From Variovorax sp. HW608 (lineage in GTDB: Bacteria; Pseudomonadota; Gammaproteobacteria; Burkholderiales; Burkholderiaceae_C), in NCBI RefSeq assembly GCF_900090195.1, contig NZ_LT607803.1:4800229-4864228 (forward strand): DNA of 64,000 nucleotides, read 5' to 3'. Within the stretch, counting starts at the first letter, position 1. Every line of letters begins with the position of its first letter. A model generated the notes under the pieces. The model was not told where the DNA came from, made no database searches, and saw nothing but the letters and a program-made list of their open reading frames with translations. This document shows, piece after piece, positions 33,900 through 46,322 of this stretch. The position numbers and the translations under genes were made by a program.

Positions 33900-35084
33900 T
33901 CAGAGCTCTTCGACGCGACGGGGCGGATAGCTGTCCCACGCCTGGCAGCCGGGGCAGTGCCAGAAGTACTGGTGCGCCTCGAATCCGCACGCAGCGCAGC
34001 GGTAGCGCATCAGGGGCCGCGTCGCCTGGTCGAGGGAACGCTGCACCTGCGGATGGAACTGCTCGTGCTCGAAGCGCTCGCCGGCGAGCCAGCGCGATGC
34101 GGCCACCAGCGAAGGCTGGCGCGCCAGGTGCGCGATGTAGCCGTCGCGCGGCTCGGGTGCCGTCGCGTCGGCCGAGCGTGCGTCATCCGGCAATGCGGGC
34201 GTGCCGCCAAGCGCGATGATGGCTTCGAGCACATCGATCGACGGCGAGGCGACGTACCGGCGCTGCAGCAGCGCCAGTGCCTCTCCGGAACGCTGCGATG
34301 CCACCGCGGCCTGCTGGAGCATCGCCGCATACAACGGCAGCGCCAGCGGCGCGCGCTCGCTGAGCGCCTTGAGCGTGTCGAAAGCCGCCGCCGGATCGCC
34401 ATTGCGCAGCTGCAGCGTCGCCGTATCGATGGCGGGGCGCGGTGCGTTCGGCGCCAGCGCCACCGCCTGGCGAAGCAGCTGCGCCGCGCCGTCCAGGTCC
34501 GCGGCCGCGACACGTTCGGCGGCCTGTTCGCAGAGGTGGTGTGCGCGCCGTGTCTCGTAGCTGGCCTGTTCCGATTCGTCGAGTTTCTGGGCCACGTCTG
34601 CCGCCTGGGCCCATTCGCGCGAACGCTCGTAGATGGCCAGAAGCGAGAGCCGGGCCTCGTTCTCGTAGCGCGTGCCCTCGAGCTTCTGCAGCGCGGCCTC
34701 GGCGCGATCGAGCAGCCCGGCGCGCAGGAAGTCCTGTGCGAGCGCATGCTGCGCGCGGTCGCGATCGGCGCGGCTCAGGTCGCCGCGTCCCAGCAGGTGC
34801 TCGTGCACCCGGACCGCACGTTGATATTCGCCGCGGCGCCGGAACAGGTTGCCGAGCGCGAAGTGCAGCTCCTGCGTGTCCGCATCGTTCTGCACCGCTT
34901 CGATGAAGGCGTCGATGGCCTGGTCCTGCTGCTCGTTCAGGAGGAAGTTCAGGCCGCGGAAGTAGGCCTTCGGCGCCTGGCGGTTCTCGATCCTGAGCTG
35001 CCGAAGGTCGAAGCGCGAAGCGAGCCAGCCGAGAACGAAGGCGATCGGGAGGCCGAGCAGCAGCCAGCTGAGGTCAAAGTCCAT
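33900..35084 (-). CDS. lapB: LapB/YciM lipopolysaccharide assembly regulator
   Basis: ATG 35084 gives 394 residues (389 in E. coli). An N-terminal membrane anchor (residues ~5-22) is followed by about nine TPR-like helical repeats and a rubredoxin-type C-terminal metal site, CAACGFEAHQYFWHCPGC. LapB controls LpxC proteolysis by FtsH and thus LPS synthesis. The gene overlaps lapA by 11 bases, as in enterobacteria. Confidence 0.93.
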   Translation of the reverse strand: MDFDLSWLLLGLPIAFVLGWLASRFDLRQLRIENRQAPKAYFRGLNFLLNEQQDQAIDAFIEAVQNDADTQELHFALGNLFRRRGEYQRAVRVHEHLLGRGDLSRADRDRAQHALAQDFLRAGLLDRAEAALQKLEGTRYENEARLSLLAIYERSREWAQAADVAQKLDESEQASYETRRAHHLCEQAAERVAAADLDGAAQLLRQAVALAPNAPRPAIDTATLQLRNGDPAAAFDTLKALSERAPLALPLYAAMLQQAAVASQRSGEALALLQRRYVASPSIDVLEAIIALGGTPALPDDARSADATAPEPRDGYIAHLARQPSLVAASRWLAGERFEHEQFHPQVQRSLDQATRPLMRYRCAACGFEAHQYFWHCPGCQAWDSYPPRRVEEL

Positions 35085-35394
35085 GTTGGCGTACGGCGGG
35101 CAGGTCGGCGGCGGAAACGGTGGCAGGGGGCGTGGCCGGCGCTGCGGCTGGCTCAGCGACGGCGGCGGGCGCTTGCTGTGCCGCCGCACTGCGATGCTTC
35201 CACCATCCCGGCAGCATACCCAGGGCACCGACCACCATGCCGCCCGCGAACGCGGCCAGCACCACCAGCACCAGCGGGGCACGCCAGGAGGTGCCGAAGA
35301 AGAAATACACCGTCGCGTCGTGCTGGTTGTTCAGCGCGAAGGCGAAGAGGGTAAAAAAAATGGCTGCCTTGAGCAGCCACAGGAGATATTTCAT
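35074..35394 (-). CDS. lapA: LapA-family membrane protein (DUF1049)
   Basis: ATG 35394 follows aggagata-like purines (on the minus strand GAAGC...ATG is weak) and gives 106 residues. Two transmembrane helices (residues ~4-21 and ~39-62) flank the family motif NNQHDATVYFFFG. An Ala/Pro-rich tail follows. LapA sits beside LapB in LPS assembly. Codons 6-16 overlap a terminator-like hairpin with an 8-T run. Confidence 0.88.
   Translation of the reverse strand: MKYLLWLLKAAIFFTLFAFALNNQHDATVYFFFGTSWRAPLVLVVLAAFAGGMVVGALGMLPGWWKHRSAAAQQAPAAVAEPAAAPATPPATVSAADLPAVRQHGL
35353..35378 (-). terminator. Terminator-like hairpin inside the 5' end of lapA
   Basis: On the minus strand the sequence is GGCTGC-TCAAG-GCAGCC-A-TTTTTTTT: a perfect 6-bp stem followed by eight T. 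It lies 85 bases past the ihfB stop and within lapA codons 6-14. It is probably the ihfB terminator or an attenuator for lapAB. The coding constraint (LLKAAIFF) alone does not demand this exact codon choice. Confidence 0.6.
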
Positions 35395-35462
35395 GCGCTT
35401 CCCCGTTGGCGGGGGAATTCTATGCCTGCAGGTCGGCGGACTCGGAGGGCCTGTGCTTCGCT

Positions 35463-35780
35463 TTACACGTGCCTTTTCTTCTCGGCGTCGAGTTCGGCGC
35501 TGCGCGCATCGACCGCTTCCCGCAAGGCCTTGCCGGGCTTGAAGTGCGGCACCCGCTTCTCCGGGATCTGCACGCTTTCGCCCGAACGCGGGTTGCGTCC
35601 GATGCGGGGCGGGCGCCGGTTCACCGTGAAGCTGCCGAAGCCCCGGATCTCGATGCGGTGTCCGCGCACGAGTGCGTCGCCCATCGCGTCGAGGATGGTC
35701 TTGACGGCGTATTCGGCATCGCGGTGCGTCAGTTGCGCAAAGCGTGCGGCGAGTTCTTCGACAAGATCGGAACGGGTCAT
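35463..35780 (-). CDS. ihfB: Integration host factor beta subunit
   Basis: The 105-residue protein belongs to the HU/IHF family. [14 protein letters not shown] at the N-terminus, then [22 protein letters not shown] with the β-arm proline (RNPRSGE) that intercalates in bent DNA, identify IHF-β rather than HU. It bends DNA at promoters and recombination sites. Its position right after rpsA is conserved in proteobacteria. Confidence 0.95.
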   Translation of the reverse strand: MTRSDLVEELAARFAQLTHRDAEYAVKTILDAMGDALVRGHRIEIRGFGSFTVNRRPPRIGRNPRSGESVQIPEKRVPHFKPGKALREAVDARSAELDAEKKRHV

Positions 35781-35799
35781 GACAGAAAACGTGAAGACG

Positions 35800-35837
35800 A
35801 AAAAAAGGACAGAGCGGCCGCAAGGCCTGCCCTGTCC
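35800..35837 (-). terminator. Rho-independent terminator after rpsA
   Basis: On the minus strand GGACAG...GGCC-TTGC-GGCC...CTGTCC forms a long, slightly interrupted stem followed by seven T. It starts 12 bases beyond the rpsA stop and separates rpsA from ihfB, whose start is 20 bases further on, so ihfB needs read-through or its own promoter. Confidence 0.85.
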
Positions 35838-35848
35838 CCGGACTCAGC

Positions 35849-37534
35849 TTACTTGTCGCTGTTGTCCAGCTTGGCGCGCAGCAGGGCGCCCAGGCTGGTC
35901 GTGCCGGCGTTTTCACGCGCGGCCTGCTGGCTCAGGTTGGCCATGGCTTCCTGCTGGTCGGCCATGTCCTTCTGCTTGATCGACAGCTGGATGTTGCGGG
36001 TCTTGCGATCCACATTGACCACCACGGCCGTGACTTCGTCGCCTTCCTTGAGCACGTTGCGGGCATCTTCCACGCGGTCGCGGGAGATTTCGCTGGCGCG
36101 CAGGTAGCCGACGATGTCGTCACCGAGGTCGATCTCGGCGCCGCGCGGGTCGACGCTCTTGACCTTGCCGGTCACGATCTGGCCCTTGTCGTTCACGGTC
36201 GTGAACGTGGTGAACGGATCGCTGTCGAGCTGCTTGATGCCCAGGCTGATGCGCTCGCGGTCGACGTCGACGGCCAGCACGATCGCTTCGACTTCCTGGC
36301 CCTTCTTGTAGTTGCGGACAGCGGTTTCACCCGGCTCGTTCCACGACAGGTCGGACAGGTGGACGAGGCCGTCGATGCCGGCAGCCAGACCCACGAACAC
36401 GCCGAAGTCGGTGATCGACTTGATCGGGCCCTTGACGCGGTCGCCGCGCTTGGTGTTCTGCGCGAATTCCTGCCACGGGTTGGCCTTGCACTGCTTCATG
36501 CCCAGGCTGATGCGGCGCTTGTCTTCGTCGATCTCGAGGACCATGACTTCGACTTCGTCGCCCAGCGAGACGATCTTGTTCGGAGCGATGTTCTTGTTGG
36601 TCCAGTCCATCTCGGACACGTGCACCAGGCCTTCGATGCCCGGCTCGAGTTCGACGAACGCACCGTAGTCGGCGATGTTCGTGACCTTGCCGAACAGGCG
36701 GGTGCCTTGCGGGTAGCGGCGCGAAACGCCCATCCACGGGTCGTCGCCCATCTGCTTGAGACCCAGCGACACGCGGTTCTTCTCGGTGTCGAACTTGAGG
36801 ATCTTGGCGGTGATTTCCTGGCCGGCCTGCACCACTTCGCTCGGGTGGCGGACACGGCGCCATGCCATGTCGGTGATGTGCAGCAGACCGTCGATGCCGC
36901 CGAGGTCGACGAACGCACCGTACTCGGTGATGTTCTTGACCACGCCGCGCACGATCGCGCCTTCCTTGAGCGTTTCCATCAGCTTGGCGCGCTCTTCGCC
37001 CATGCTGGCTTCGACCACGGCGCGGCGCGAGAGCACCACGTTGTTGCGCTTGCGGTCGAGCTTGATGACCTTGAATTCGAGGGTCTTGTTCTCGTACGGG
37101 GTCAGGTCCTTGATCGGACGGGTGTCGATCAGCGAACCCGGCAGGAAGGCGCGGATGCCGTTGACCAGCACCGTGAGGCCGCCCTTGACCTTGCCGCTCG
37201 TCGTGCCGGTGACGAAGTCGCCGGATTCGAGGGCCTTCTCCAGAGCGAGCCACGAAGCGAGGCGCTTGGCGGTGTCGCGCGAGAGGATGGTGTCGCCGTA
37301 GCCGTTCTCGACGCTGCCGATGGCGACGGAGACGAAATCGCCGGCCTGGACTTCGAGTTCACCCTTGTCGTTCTTGAACTCCTCGATCGGCACGTAGGCT
37401 TCGGACTTGAGGCCTGCGTTGACCACGACGTGGTTGTGTTCGACACGCACGACTTCGGCGGTGATGACCTCGCCGGCGCGCATTTCGGAGCGCTTCAGGG
37501 ATTCTTCGAACAGGTCGGCAAAAGATTCAGACAT
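35849..37534 (-). CDS. rpsA: 30S ribosomal protein S1
   Basis: The 561-residue protein contains six S1 RNA-binding domains; repeated core motifs such as [37 protein letters not shown] and [19 protein letters not shown] are evident. It starts [19 protein letters not shown], the usual ribosome-docking N-terminus. S1 unwinds and holds mRNA at the 30S subunit. About 170 bases upstream separate it from aroA-cmk. Confidence 0.97.
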   Translation of the reverse strand: MSESFADLFEESLKRSEMRAGEVITAEVVRVEHNHVVVNAGLKSEAYVPIEEFKNDKGELEVQAGDFVSVAIGSVENGYGDTILSRDTAKRLASWLALEKALESGDFVTGTTSGKVKGGLTVLVNGIRAFLPGSLIDTRPIKDLTPYENKTLEFKVIKLDRKRNNVVLSRRAVVEASMGEERAKLMETLKEGAIVRGVVKNITEYGAFVDLGGIDGLLHITDMAWRRVRHPSEVVQAGQEITAKILKFDTEKNRVSLGLKQMGDDPWMGVSRRYPQGTRLFGKVTNIADYGAFVELEPGIEGLVHVSEMDWTNKNIAPNKIVSLGDEVEVMVLEIDEDKRRISLGMKQCKANPWQEFAQNTKRGDRVKGPIKSITDFGVFVGLAAGIDGLVHLSDLSWNEPGETAVRNYKKGQEVEAIVLAVDVDRERISLGIKQLDSDPFTTFTTVNDKGQIVTGKVKSVDPRGAEIDLGDDIVGYLRASEISRDRVEDARNVLKEGDEVTAVVVNVDRKTRNIQLSIKQKDMADQQEAMANLSQQAARENAGTTSLGALLRAKLDNSDK

Positions 37535-37705
37535 TGTGTGTTCCTTCCGTCACGCAGGGTTTGCAGACGCCCATGCAATAGTGCTTGCGGCTGGCTTGGG
37601 TCTGGAGACGGCGGTTGTTTGGGCTTTGGGGGCCCGGTTGGGGTTGAACAACCAGCAGGCCGGTGCGCTGACGCGCGGTGGGGACCTGCTGGACCGAAAC
37701 GCCGC
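37535..37705 (-). promoter_or_regulatory. rpsA leader and promoter region
   Basis: The 171 bases between the aroA-cmk stop and the rpsA start contain no credible gene. In other proteobacteria the leader upstream of rpsA folds and mediates autoregulation by S1; a leader of this size would allow that. I could not define boxes by eye. Confidence 0.35.
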
Positions 37706-39700
37706 TCAAGAAGACTCGAACGGCTGTATTTCCTGCCACCAGCACAACACCTCTGCGACCGATTGCTCGACCGTTTGATGGGAGTTGTCCAGGAGGCGGG
37801 CGTCCTGCGCGGGCTTCAAAGGTGCGACGCTGCGGGATGAGTCCCGAAGATCACGCGCTTCCAAGTCGGCGCGAAGACTGTCAAGTGTAGTCGAAATTCC
37901 CTTTGAAATCAATTGCTTATGTCGCCGCTCGGCCCGGTGCGCGGCGCTTGCGGTCAGGAAGACCTTGAGCTTCGCGTCGGGGAAGATCACGGTGCCCATG
38001 TCCCGGCCGTCGGCGACGAGTCCCGGCAGCTTGCGGAAGCTGCGCTGCAGGTCGACGAGGGCGGTGCGCACCGCGGGAAGCGTCGACACGCGCGAGGCGT
38101 CCATGCCAGCGGCCTCGGTGCGGATGGCGTCGCTGACATCCTCGCCGGCGAGCAGGACCTTGCCTTCGTTGAAGCAAAGCGGCAGCGCGGCGGCGATTTC
38201 GGCGATCCGGGATTCGTGCTCGGAGTCGGGCGCAAGGCCGGCACGCCGGAGCGCGATGCCCGTGACGCGATAGAGCGAACCCGAATCGAGGTAGTGGTAG
38301 CCGAGCCGGCGCGCCACTTCGATCGTCAGGGTGCCCTTGCCCGACGCGGTCGGGCCGTCGATGCAGATCACGGGAATCTCGCCGGCCTGAGCCACCGAGA
38401 ACAGCGTCTCGAAATAGTCGGGGAAGGTCTTCGCGACGCAGTGCGGCTCGAGGATCCGCACGGGCTTGCCGTCCGGATTGAAGGCCGCGAGCGAGAAGCA
38501 CATGGCGACCCGATGGTCGTCGTAGGTGCGAATGGTGGCCGGCTGCCAGGCGCCCGCAGGCAGCGGCTGGATGCGGATGAAGTCCGGCCCGGCTTCGACG
38601 GTCGCGCCCAGCTTGCCGAGCTCGTTCGCCATGGCGTCGATGCGGTCGGTCTCCTTGACGCGCCAGCTCGCGATGTTGCGCAGGGTGCTCGGCCCGTCGG
38701 CGTAGAGCGCCATCACGGCCAGCGTCATGGCCGCATCGGGGATGTGGTTGGCGTCGATGTCGATCGCCTTCAGCGGCCACGCATCGCGGGAAATGAAAAG
38801 CCAGTTGGGGCCGCTGTCCACCCGGGCGCCCATCTGCCGCGCGGCCTCGATGAAACGGATGTCGCCCTGGATCGATTCGGCGCCGACGCCTTCGATCCGG
38901 ATGCCCGAACCGTTGGCGATCGCGCCCAGCGCGATGAAGTAGCTGGCCGACGAGGCGTCGGCCTCGACGTGGATCTCGCCGGGTGAGCGGTAACGGCTGC
39001 CGGCCGGAATCGTGAAGCGCTGCCAGCCCTCGCGCCGCACCTCGATGCCGAAGCGCGCGAGCAGGTTGAGCGTGATCTCGATGTAGGGCTTGGAGATCAG
39101 CTCGCCGACGACGTCGATCACGATGTCGCGCCGCGCGGCGAGCGGGAGCGCGAGGAGCAGCGCCGTGAGGAACTGGCTCGACACGTCCCCGCGCACGCGG
39201 ATCGGCGTGTCGAGCTGCAGGGCGTCGATCGCGACCGGGTGGATCGCCAGCGGCGGATAGCCCGGGTTGCCCAGGTAGTCGATGCGGCAGCCGAGCTGGG
39301 TCAATGCGTCGACCAGGTCGCCGATCGGCCGTTCGTGCATGCGCGGCACGCCCTTGAGCTCGAATTCGCCGCCGAGCAGCGAGAGCGCGGCGGTCAGCGG
39401 GCGCATGGCGGTGCCGGCGTTGCCGAGGAACAGCGAGGCCTTCGTGGTCCGCAGTGCTCCGCCGAGCCCTTCGAGCTTCACGGTCGTGCCATTGCGTTCG
39501 ATGGTGCAGCCGAGGGCTGTCAGCGCGTCCAGCATGACCCGCGTGTCATCCGAATCCAGCAGGTCGTGGATCGTGGTCGTGCCGCTGGCGAGCGCGGCCA
39601 GCAGCAGCACTCGGTTGGAAATGCTCTTCGATCCCGGCAATTGGACGGTGCCGGAGGCGCCGGCGAGCGCGGGAATGTCCAGAAATGGTGTGGCGTACAT
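37706..39700 (-). CDS. aroA-cmk: Fused EPSP synthase-cytidylate kinase
   Basis: This 664-residue bifunctional protein is one open frame. Residues ~1-437 are 3-phosphoshikimate 1-carboxyvinyltransferase: [17 protein letters not shown] near residue 22, [11 protein letters not shown] near 93, and [15 protein letters not shown]. Residues ~440-664 are cytidylate kinase: P-loop [34 protein letters not shown]. The first half makes EPSP in aromatic biosynthesis; the second phosphorylates CMP. Separate aroA and cmk genes normally sit side by side here, so the fusion arose by loss of the intergenic stop. ATG 39700, 15 bases after the tyrA stop. Confidence 0.95.
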   Translation of the reverse strand: MYATPFLDIPALAGASGTVQLPGSKSISNRVLLLAALASGTTTIHDLLDSDDTRVMLDALTALGCTIERNGTTVKLEGLGGALRTTKASLFLGNAGTAMRPLTAALSLLGGEFELKGVPRMHERPIGDLVDALTQLGCRIDYLGNPGYPPLAIHPVAIDALQLDTPIRVRGDVSSQFLTALLLALPLAARRDIVIDVVGELISKPYIEITLNLLARFGIEVRREGWQRFTIPAGSRYRSPGEIHVEADASSASYFIALGAIANGSGIRIEGVGAESIQGDIRFIEAARQMGARVDSGPNWLFISRDAWPLKAIDIDANHIPDAAMTLAVMALYADGPSTLRNIASWRVKETDRIDAMANELGKLGATVEAGPDFIRIQPLPAGAWQPATIRTYDDHRVAMCFSLAAFNPDGKPVRILEPHCVAKTFPDYFETLFSVAQAGEIPVICIDGPTASGKGTLTIEVARRLGYHYLDSGSLYRVTGIALRRAGLAPDSEHESRIAEIAAALPLCFNEGKVLLAGEDVSDAIRTEAAGMDASRVSTLPAVRTALVDLQRSFRKLPGLVADGRDMGTVIFPDAKLKVFLTASAAHRAERRHKQLISKGISTTLDSLRADLEARDLRDSSRSVAPLKPAQDARLLDNSHQTVEQSVAEVLCWWQEIQPFESS

Positions 39701-39715
39701 GTCAGTGCGCGGGCC

Positions 39716-40594
39716 TCATTCGGTCGAGCCCATGGCGCCGGGCTGCCACTGGCTGCGCAACTTGCTCACGGAGGCAATGGCGTTTTCGAGCGCTTGCGCA
39801 TCGCTCGCGGCCAGGAGCGCCTCGAATTGCCGCAGCGCTTCCCGGAAGGCCTGCGACTGGAGCAGGACCTTCTCCCGATTGGCCATGAGGACGTCGCGCC
39901 ACATGACCGGGTCGCTGGCCGCGATGCGCGTGAAGTCGCGAAATCCGGGGCCGGCCATCTCCAGGAAGCGCTCGCCCTGCGGCTGCGTGACGAGGCCGTT
40001 CGTGAACGCAAAGGCGATGAGGTGCGGCAGGTGGCTCACGGCCGCGAAGATGGTGTCGTGCTCATCCGGCGTCATGATGCTGACCTTCGCGCCGATGCCG
40101 CTCCAGACCTGCGTCGCGCGCTGGACGTTGGAACGCAAGGTGGTCTTGATCGGCGTGAGCACGACCTGCTTGCCGGTGTAGAGGCCGGCATCGGCGTGTT
40201 CGACGCCGGCGACCTCCTTGCCGGCGATCGGATGGGCGGGTACGAACGACGCCAGCTGGTCCTGCAGGCCGCGGCGCGCTGCTTCGATCACGTCGCCCTT
40301 GGTCGAGCCCACGTCCATCACGAGCATCTGTTCGGTGATGCCGTGGCGGATCGCCTTGAAGGTCTGTTCGGATGCGCCCACGGGCACCGCGATCAGCACC
40401 AGGTCGGCGCCCGACACCGCGAGCAGGGCGGACGGCGCCGCGACGTCGATCACGCCGAGCTGCTTCGCGCGCTCCGTCGTCGAGGGCGACTTGCTGTAGC
40501 CGACGACCCGCTTCACGAGCTTGGCCCGCTTGAGCGCGAGCGCGAAGGAGCCGCCCATGAGGCCGCAGCCGATCAGGCCCAGTTGTTCAAACAT
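39716..40594 (-). CDS. tyrA: Prephenate dehydrogenase
   Basis: ATG 40594 gives 292 residues. The N-terminal NAD motif is LGLIGCGLMGGSFALAL at residues 5-21. DVGSTKGDV and AHPIAGKEVAGVEHA carry prephenate-binding residues, and SHLPHLIAFAF the helical domain signature. It converts prephenate to 4-hydroxyphenylpyruvate for tyrosine. There is no chorismate mutase or ACT domain. It is 11 bases after pheA in the aromatic operon. Confidence 0.94.
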   Translation of the reverse strand: MFEQLGLIGCGLMGGSFALALKRAKLVKRVVGYSKSPSTTERAKQLGVIDVAAPSALLAVSGADLVLIAVPVGASEQTFKAIRHGITEQMLVMDVGSTKGDVIEAARRGLQDQLASFVPAHPIAGKEVAGVEHADAGLYTGKQVVLTPIKTTLRSNVQRATQVWSGIGAKVSIMTPDEHDTIFAAVSHLPHLIAFAFTNGLVTQPQGERFLEMAGPGFRDFTRIAASDPVMWRDVLMANREKVLLQSQAFREALRQFEALLAASDAQALENAIASVSKLRSQWQPGAMGSTE

Positions 40595-40605
40595 CGTCCG
40601 TGGCC

Positions 40606-41721
40606 TCAGGAATTGACCGGGTAGGCGCCGATGACCTTGTAGAACGCGCAGAGCTTGCGCAGTTCGGTCAGCGCGGCCGCAACGTTGGGTTGGGTGGGGT
40701 GGCCGTCGAGGTCGATGTAGAAGTAGTACTCCCACTGGCCGGTGCGCGCGGGCCGCGATTCGAACCGGGTCATCGAGACGTTGTTGGTCTTCAGCGGCAC
40801 CAGCAGGTCGTGCACGGCGCCGGGGCGGTTGGGCACGGAGACGACCAGGCTGGTGCAGTCCTTGCCCGTTGCCGGCGGCATGGCCAGCGTCTGCGGCAGG
40901 CAGATGACGGCGAAGCGGGTGCGGTTGTAGGAGTCGTCCTGGATCGCGTGGGCGACGATGTGCAGCCCGAAGCGCGTTGCGGCGCGCTCGCTCGCCAGGC
41001 CGGCCCAGGCCGGGTTGCCGGCCGCGAGCCGCGCGCCTTCGGCGTTGCTCGAAACCGCCCGGCGCTCGGCGTTCGGCAGGTGCTTGGAAAGCCAGGTCTG
41101 GCACTGGGCAAGCGCCTGCGGATGCGCCAGGACGGCCTCGATGCCTTCCAGCGAATTGCTGGTGCGCAGCAGGTGGTGGCGCACGAGAAGGCTGACCTCG
41201 CCGACTACATGGGTGGGCGAGTGCAGGAAGAGGTCGAGCGAGCGGGCGACCACGCCCTCGGTGGAGTTCTCGACCCCGACGACGCCGTACTGGGCGCTGC
41301 CGGCCGCCGTTGCATGGAAGACCTCGTCGAAGCTGGCGCAATAGATCAGGTCGGCGGCGCCGCCGAAGTATTCGATGGCGGCCTGCTCGCAGAAGGTGCC
41401 CTCGGGGCCCAGCACCGCGACCCGTTGCGGCGATTCGAGGGCCAGGCAGGCCGACATGATCTCGCGCCAGATCGCGGCGACATGCTGCGACTTGAGCGGG
41501 CCCTGGTTCGTCTGCTGCATCTTCTCGATCACCTGGGCGACGCGATCGGGACGGAAATAGGGGGTGCCTTCGCGCTTCTTGACCTCGCCGACCAGTTCGG
41601 CGACATGGGCGCGCCGGTTCAGGAGGTCGAGAAGCTGCTGGTCGAGCGAGTCGATCTGCACGCGCAGATCGGCGAGGGAGGCGTTGTCAGGGTGCTGGGG
41701 CTGTGGGGCGGGTGCGGTCAT
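40606..41721 (-). CDS. pheA: Bifunctional chorismate mutase/prephenate dehydratase
   Basis: The 371 residues have three parts: an AroQ chorismate mutase (LRVQIDSLDQQLLDLLNRRAH, residues ~19-95), a prephenate dehydratase (VAVLGPEGTFCEQAA, GVVGVENSTEGVV, and a TRF motif in YNRTRFAVIC), and a C-terminal ACT domain (TSLVVSVPNRPGAVHDLLVPL, with ESRPARTGQWEYYFYID) that binds phenylalanine for feedback. It supplies phenylpyruvate for phenylalanine. Confidence 0.95.
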   Translation of the reverse strand: MTAPAPQPQHPDNASLADLRVQIDSLDQQLLDLLNRRAHVAELVGEVKKREGTPYFRPDRVAQVIEKMQQTNQGPLKSQHVAAIWREIMSACLALESPQRVAVLGPEGTFCEQAAIEYFGGAADLIYCASFDEVFHATAAGSAQYGVVGVENSTEGVVARSLDLFLHSPTHVVGEVSLLVRHHLLRTSNSLEGIEAVLAHPQALAQCQTWLSKHLPNAERRAVSSNAEGARLAAGNPAWAGLASERAATRFGLHIVAHAIQDDSYNRTRFAVICLPQTLAMPPATGKDCTSLVVSVPNRPGAVHDLLVPLKTNNVSMTRFESRPARTGQWEYYFYIDLDGHPTQPNVAAALTELRKLCAFYKVIGAYPVNS

Positions 41722-41741
41722 CGGTCAGGTGCACATGCCGT

Positions 41742-42863
41742 CTAGGCATGCGACCGCTCGAATTCTCGCATGTAGCTCACCAGCGCCTGCACCCCGGCCA
41801 GCGGCATCGCGTTGTAGATGCTGGCCCGCATGCCGCCCACGGACTTGTGTCCCTTGAGCTGCAGCAAGCCCGCTTCGCGTGCGCCCGCGAGGAAGGCGTC
41901 GTTGCGGCTTTCATCAGAAAGGAAGAACGGCACGTTCATCCTCGAGCGGCAGGATGGGGCGACCTTGTTGACGTAGAAGGACGAGCCGTCGATGAAGTCG
42001 TACAGGAGGCGTGCCTTCGCGATGTTGCGTGCTTCCATGGCGGCGATGCCCGTGAGCTCGCCTTCGGTCTGTGCACGCAGCCACTGGAACGTCAGCCCGG
42101 CGATGTAGATGCCCCAGGTCGGCGGCGTGTTGTACATCGAGCGGTTGTCCGCGACGGTCTTGTAGTTGAAGGCGCTCGGGCAGATGTCGAGCGCGTGGCC
42201 CAGGAGGTCGTCGCGGACGATCACGATCGTCAGGCCCGCTGGCCCCAGGTTCTTCTGCGCGCCGCCGAAGGCGAGGCCGACGCGGCGCCAGTCCACCGGG
42301 CGCGAAGCCACGTGCGAGGAGAAATCGATGACCAGCGGCGCCTTGCTGCCCAGCGCCGCCAGATCCGGCAGCTCCTGGAACTCGACGCCGTTGATGGTTT
42401 CGTTGGAGCACACGTGCACGTACGCCGCATCGCCGGAAAGCCGCCACGACGCGGGATCGGGCAGTCGCGTGTGCTGGTCCGGCGCGTTGGTTGCGGCGAT
42501 GTTCGCCTTGCAATAGCGCTGGGCTTCCTTGTGGGACTTGCTGCTCCAGCTGCCCGTGATGATGAAATCCGCGCTGGTCCCGCGCGAGAGGTTCATCGGG
42601 ACGATCGCGTTCTCGCCGAGCCCGCCGCCCTGCATGAACAGGATGTGGAAGTCCTCCGGCACCGCGAGGAGGAAGCGCAGATCGGCTTCGGCCTCTGTGC
42701 AGATCGCGCCGAACTCCTTGCCGCGATGGCTCATTTCCATCACGCCCATGCCGCTGCCCTGCCAGTCGAGCATTTCCGAAGCGGCGCGTTGCAGCACCGC
42801 GTCCGGCATCGCGGCCGGACCGGCAGAGAAGTTGTAGGGGCGCGGACCCGTCGGCCGCGTCAC
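41742..42863 (-). CDS. serC: Phosphoserine aminotransferase
   Basis: The 373-residue protein starts [15 protein letters not shown]. The PLP lysine lies in [13 protein letters not shown] near residue 205, and [12 protein letters not shown] near 42-53 is typical. It makes phosphoserine in the serine pathway and acts in PLP synthesis. ATG 42863 overlaps the upstream stop (ATGA). The next gene is pheA, 20 bases downstream. Confidence 0.95.
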   Translation of the reverse strand: MTRPTGPRPYNFSAGPAAMPDAVLQRAASEMLDWQGSGMGVMEMSHRGKEFGAICTEAEADLRFLLAVPEDFHILFMQGGGLGENAIVPMNLSRGTSADFIITGSWSSKSHKEAQRYCKANIAATNAPDQHTRLPDPASWRLSGDAAYVHVCSNETINGVEFQELPDLAALGSKAPLVIDFSSHVASRPVDWRRVGLAFGGAQKNLGPAGLTIVIVRDDLLGHALDICPSAFNYKTVADNRSMYNTPPTWGIYIAGLTFQWLRAQTEGELTGIAAMEARNIAKARLLYDFIDGSSFYVNKVAPSCRSRMNVPFFLSDESRNDAFLAGAREAGLLQLKGHKSVGGMRASIYNAMPLAGVQALVSYMREFERSHA

Positions 42864-43449
42864 TTCTTGGCAGGCGCCTTCGCGGGCGCAGCCTTCGGTG
42901 CTGCCGCGCCGCCGCCGGCCTGCGGATTGGTCGGCGCGCCGAGTGCCTTGGCGACGCTGCTGTCGAGCGCAACCATCTTCGGCTCGATCGTCGCGCGGGT
43001 CTCGGCAACCAGCTTTTCCGTCAGCGCCTGTTGCAGCTTCGGATTGAGATCCTGGTACTTCTTGCTCAGCGGCGAGCTGATCCAGGCCAGAAGCTGCTTC
43101 AGCTCATCTTCGCTGAAGTTCTGCTCCATGATCGGGCCCAGGGCGCCCGGTGCCAGTTGCACCGCCTTGTCGCGCACGATCGGGTAGGCGTCGTCGAAGT
43201 ACTTCTTGAGTTCGGCATCGGCGGCCTTGGCGGCGGCTTCGCGCTTCTCCGCCGGGACCTGCGTCTGCAGGTACTGCGAGCCGGCAGCGGCGATCGGGGC
43301 GCTCGACTGCTCGACCAGGCCGCGCGCCAGGGATTCGATGCCGGGGCGTTGCAGATCGATGAACTGCTTGACCAGCGCGGCCTTGTCCTGGGCCATGGCC
43401 AGCGAGCTTGCGCCGAGCGCGACCGTCAGAAGCGCGAGTTTGATTTTTT

Positions 43450-43453
<4 letters not shown>
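42860..43453 (-). CDS. DUF2059 secreted protein
   Basis: The start is the GTG at 43453, overlapping the gyrA stop (GTGA); it yields 197 residues with a signal peptide ([21 protein letters not shown]). The body is helical with the DUF2059 motif [22 protein letters not shown] at about residues 113-134. The C-terminal tail is Ala/Pro/Lys-rich. Function is unknown. Being coupled to gyrA and serC makes it part of the long minus-strand operon. Confidence 0.85.
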
Positions 43454-46098
<2,645 letters not shown>

Positions 46099-46322
46099 GG
46101 ACGGCGGGCTGACGGCAAGGAGGCGAAATTTTACGCTGTGGAGGGTGTCGCACCGCCGCAACAGAAGCTGGCTATTCCGCCTCCGTCCTACGCTTCAGGG
46201 GCGTCTGCCGGGCTGTTTGCGAAAGACCCTATGGCACAATCGCCTCAACGTTTTGGGTGGTGGTCACTTAAAGCGTCCTTGATTCGCAGCGCGGCTGCGG
46301 CTTTTTCCCCAAGAGGAGAACC
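46099..46322. promoter_or_regulatory. Divergent region of gyrA and ompA with a small 5' hairpin
   Basis: The 224 bases between gyrA and ompA hold both promoters. A 6-bp stem CGCAGC-GCG-GCTGCG at 46285-46299 followed by GCTTTTT lies 24 bases before the ompA start in its leader; it could be an attenuator or an mRNA-stabilising structure. A strong ribosome site (aagaggagaa) precedes ATG 46323. Confidence 0.4.

Noticed and set aside
30019..33990. 1323-residue minus-strand frame covering phaC and phaAB
   Set aside because: Only its last 117 codons (phaC) are real; the rest is a shifted reading of phaAB and reads as Arg/Gly/His-rich noise.
46285..46300. Possible full terminator before ompA
   Set aside because: The stem is only 6 bp and lies 24 bases before a strong ribosome site; kept only as a possible leader hairpin.
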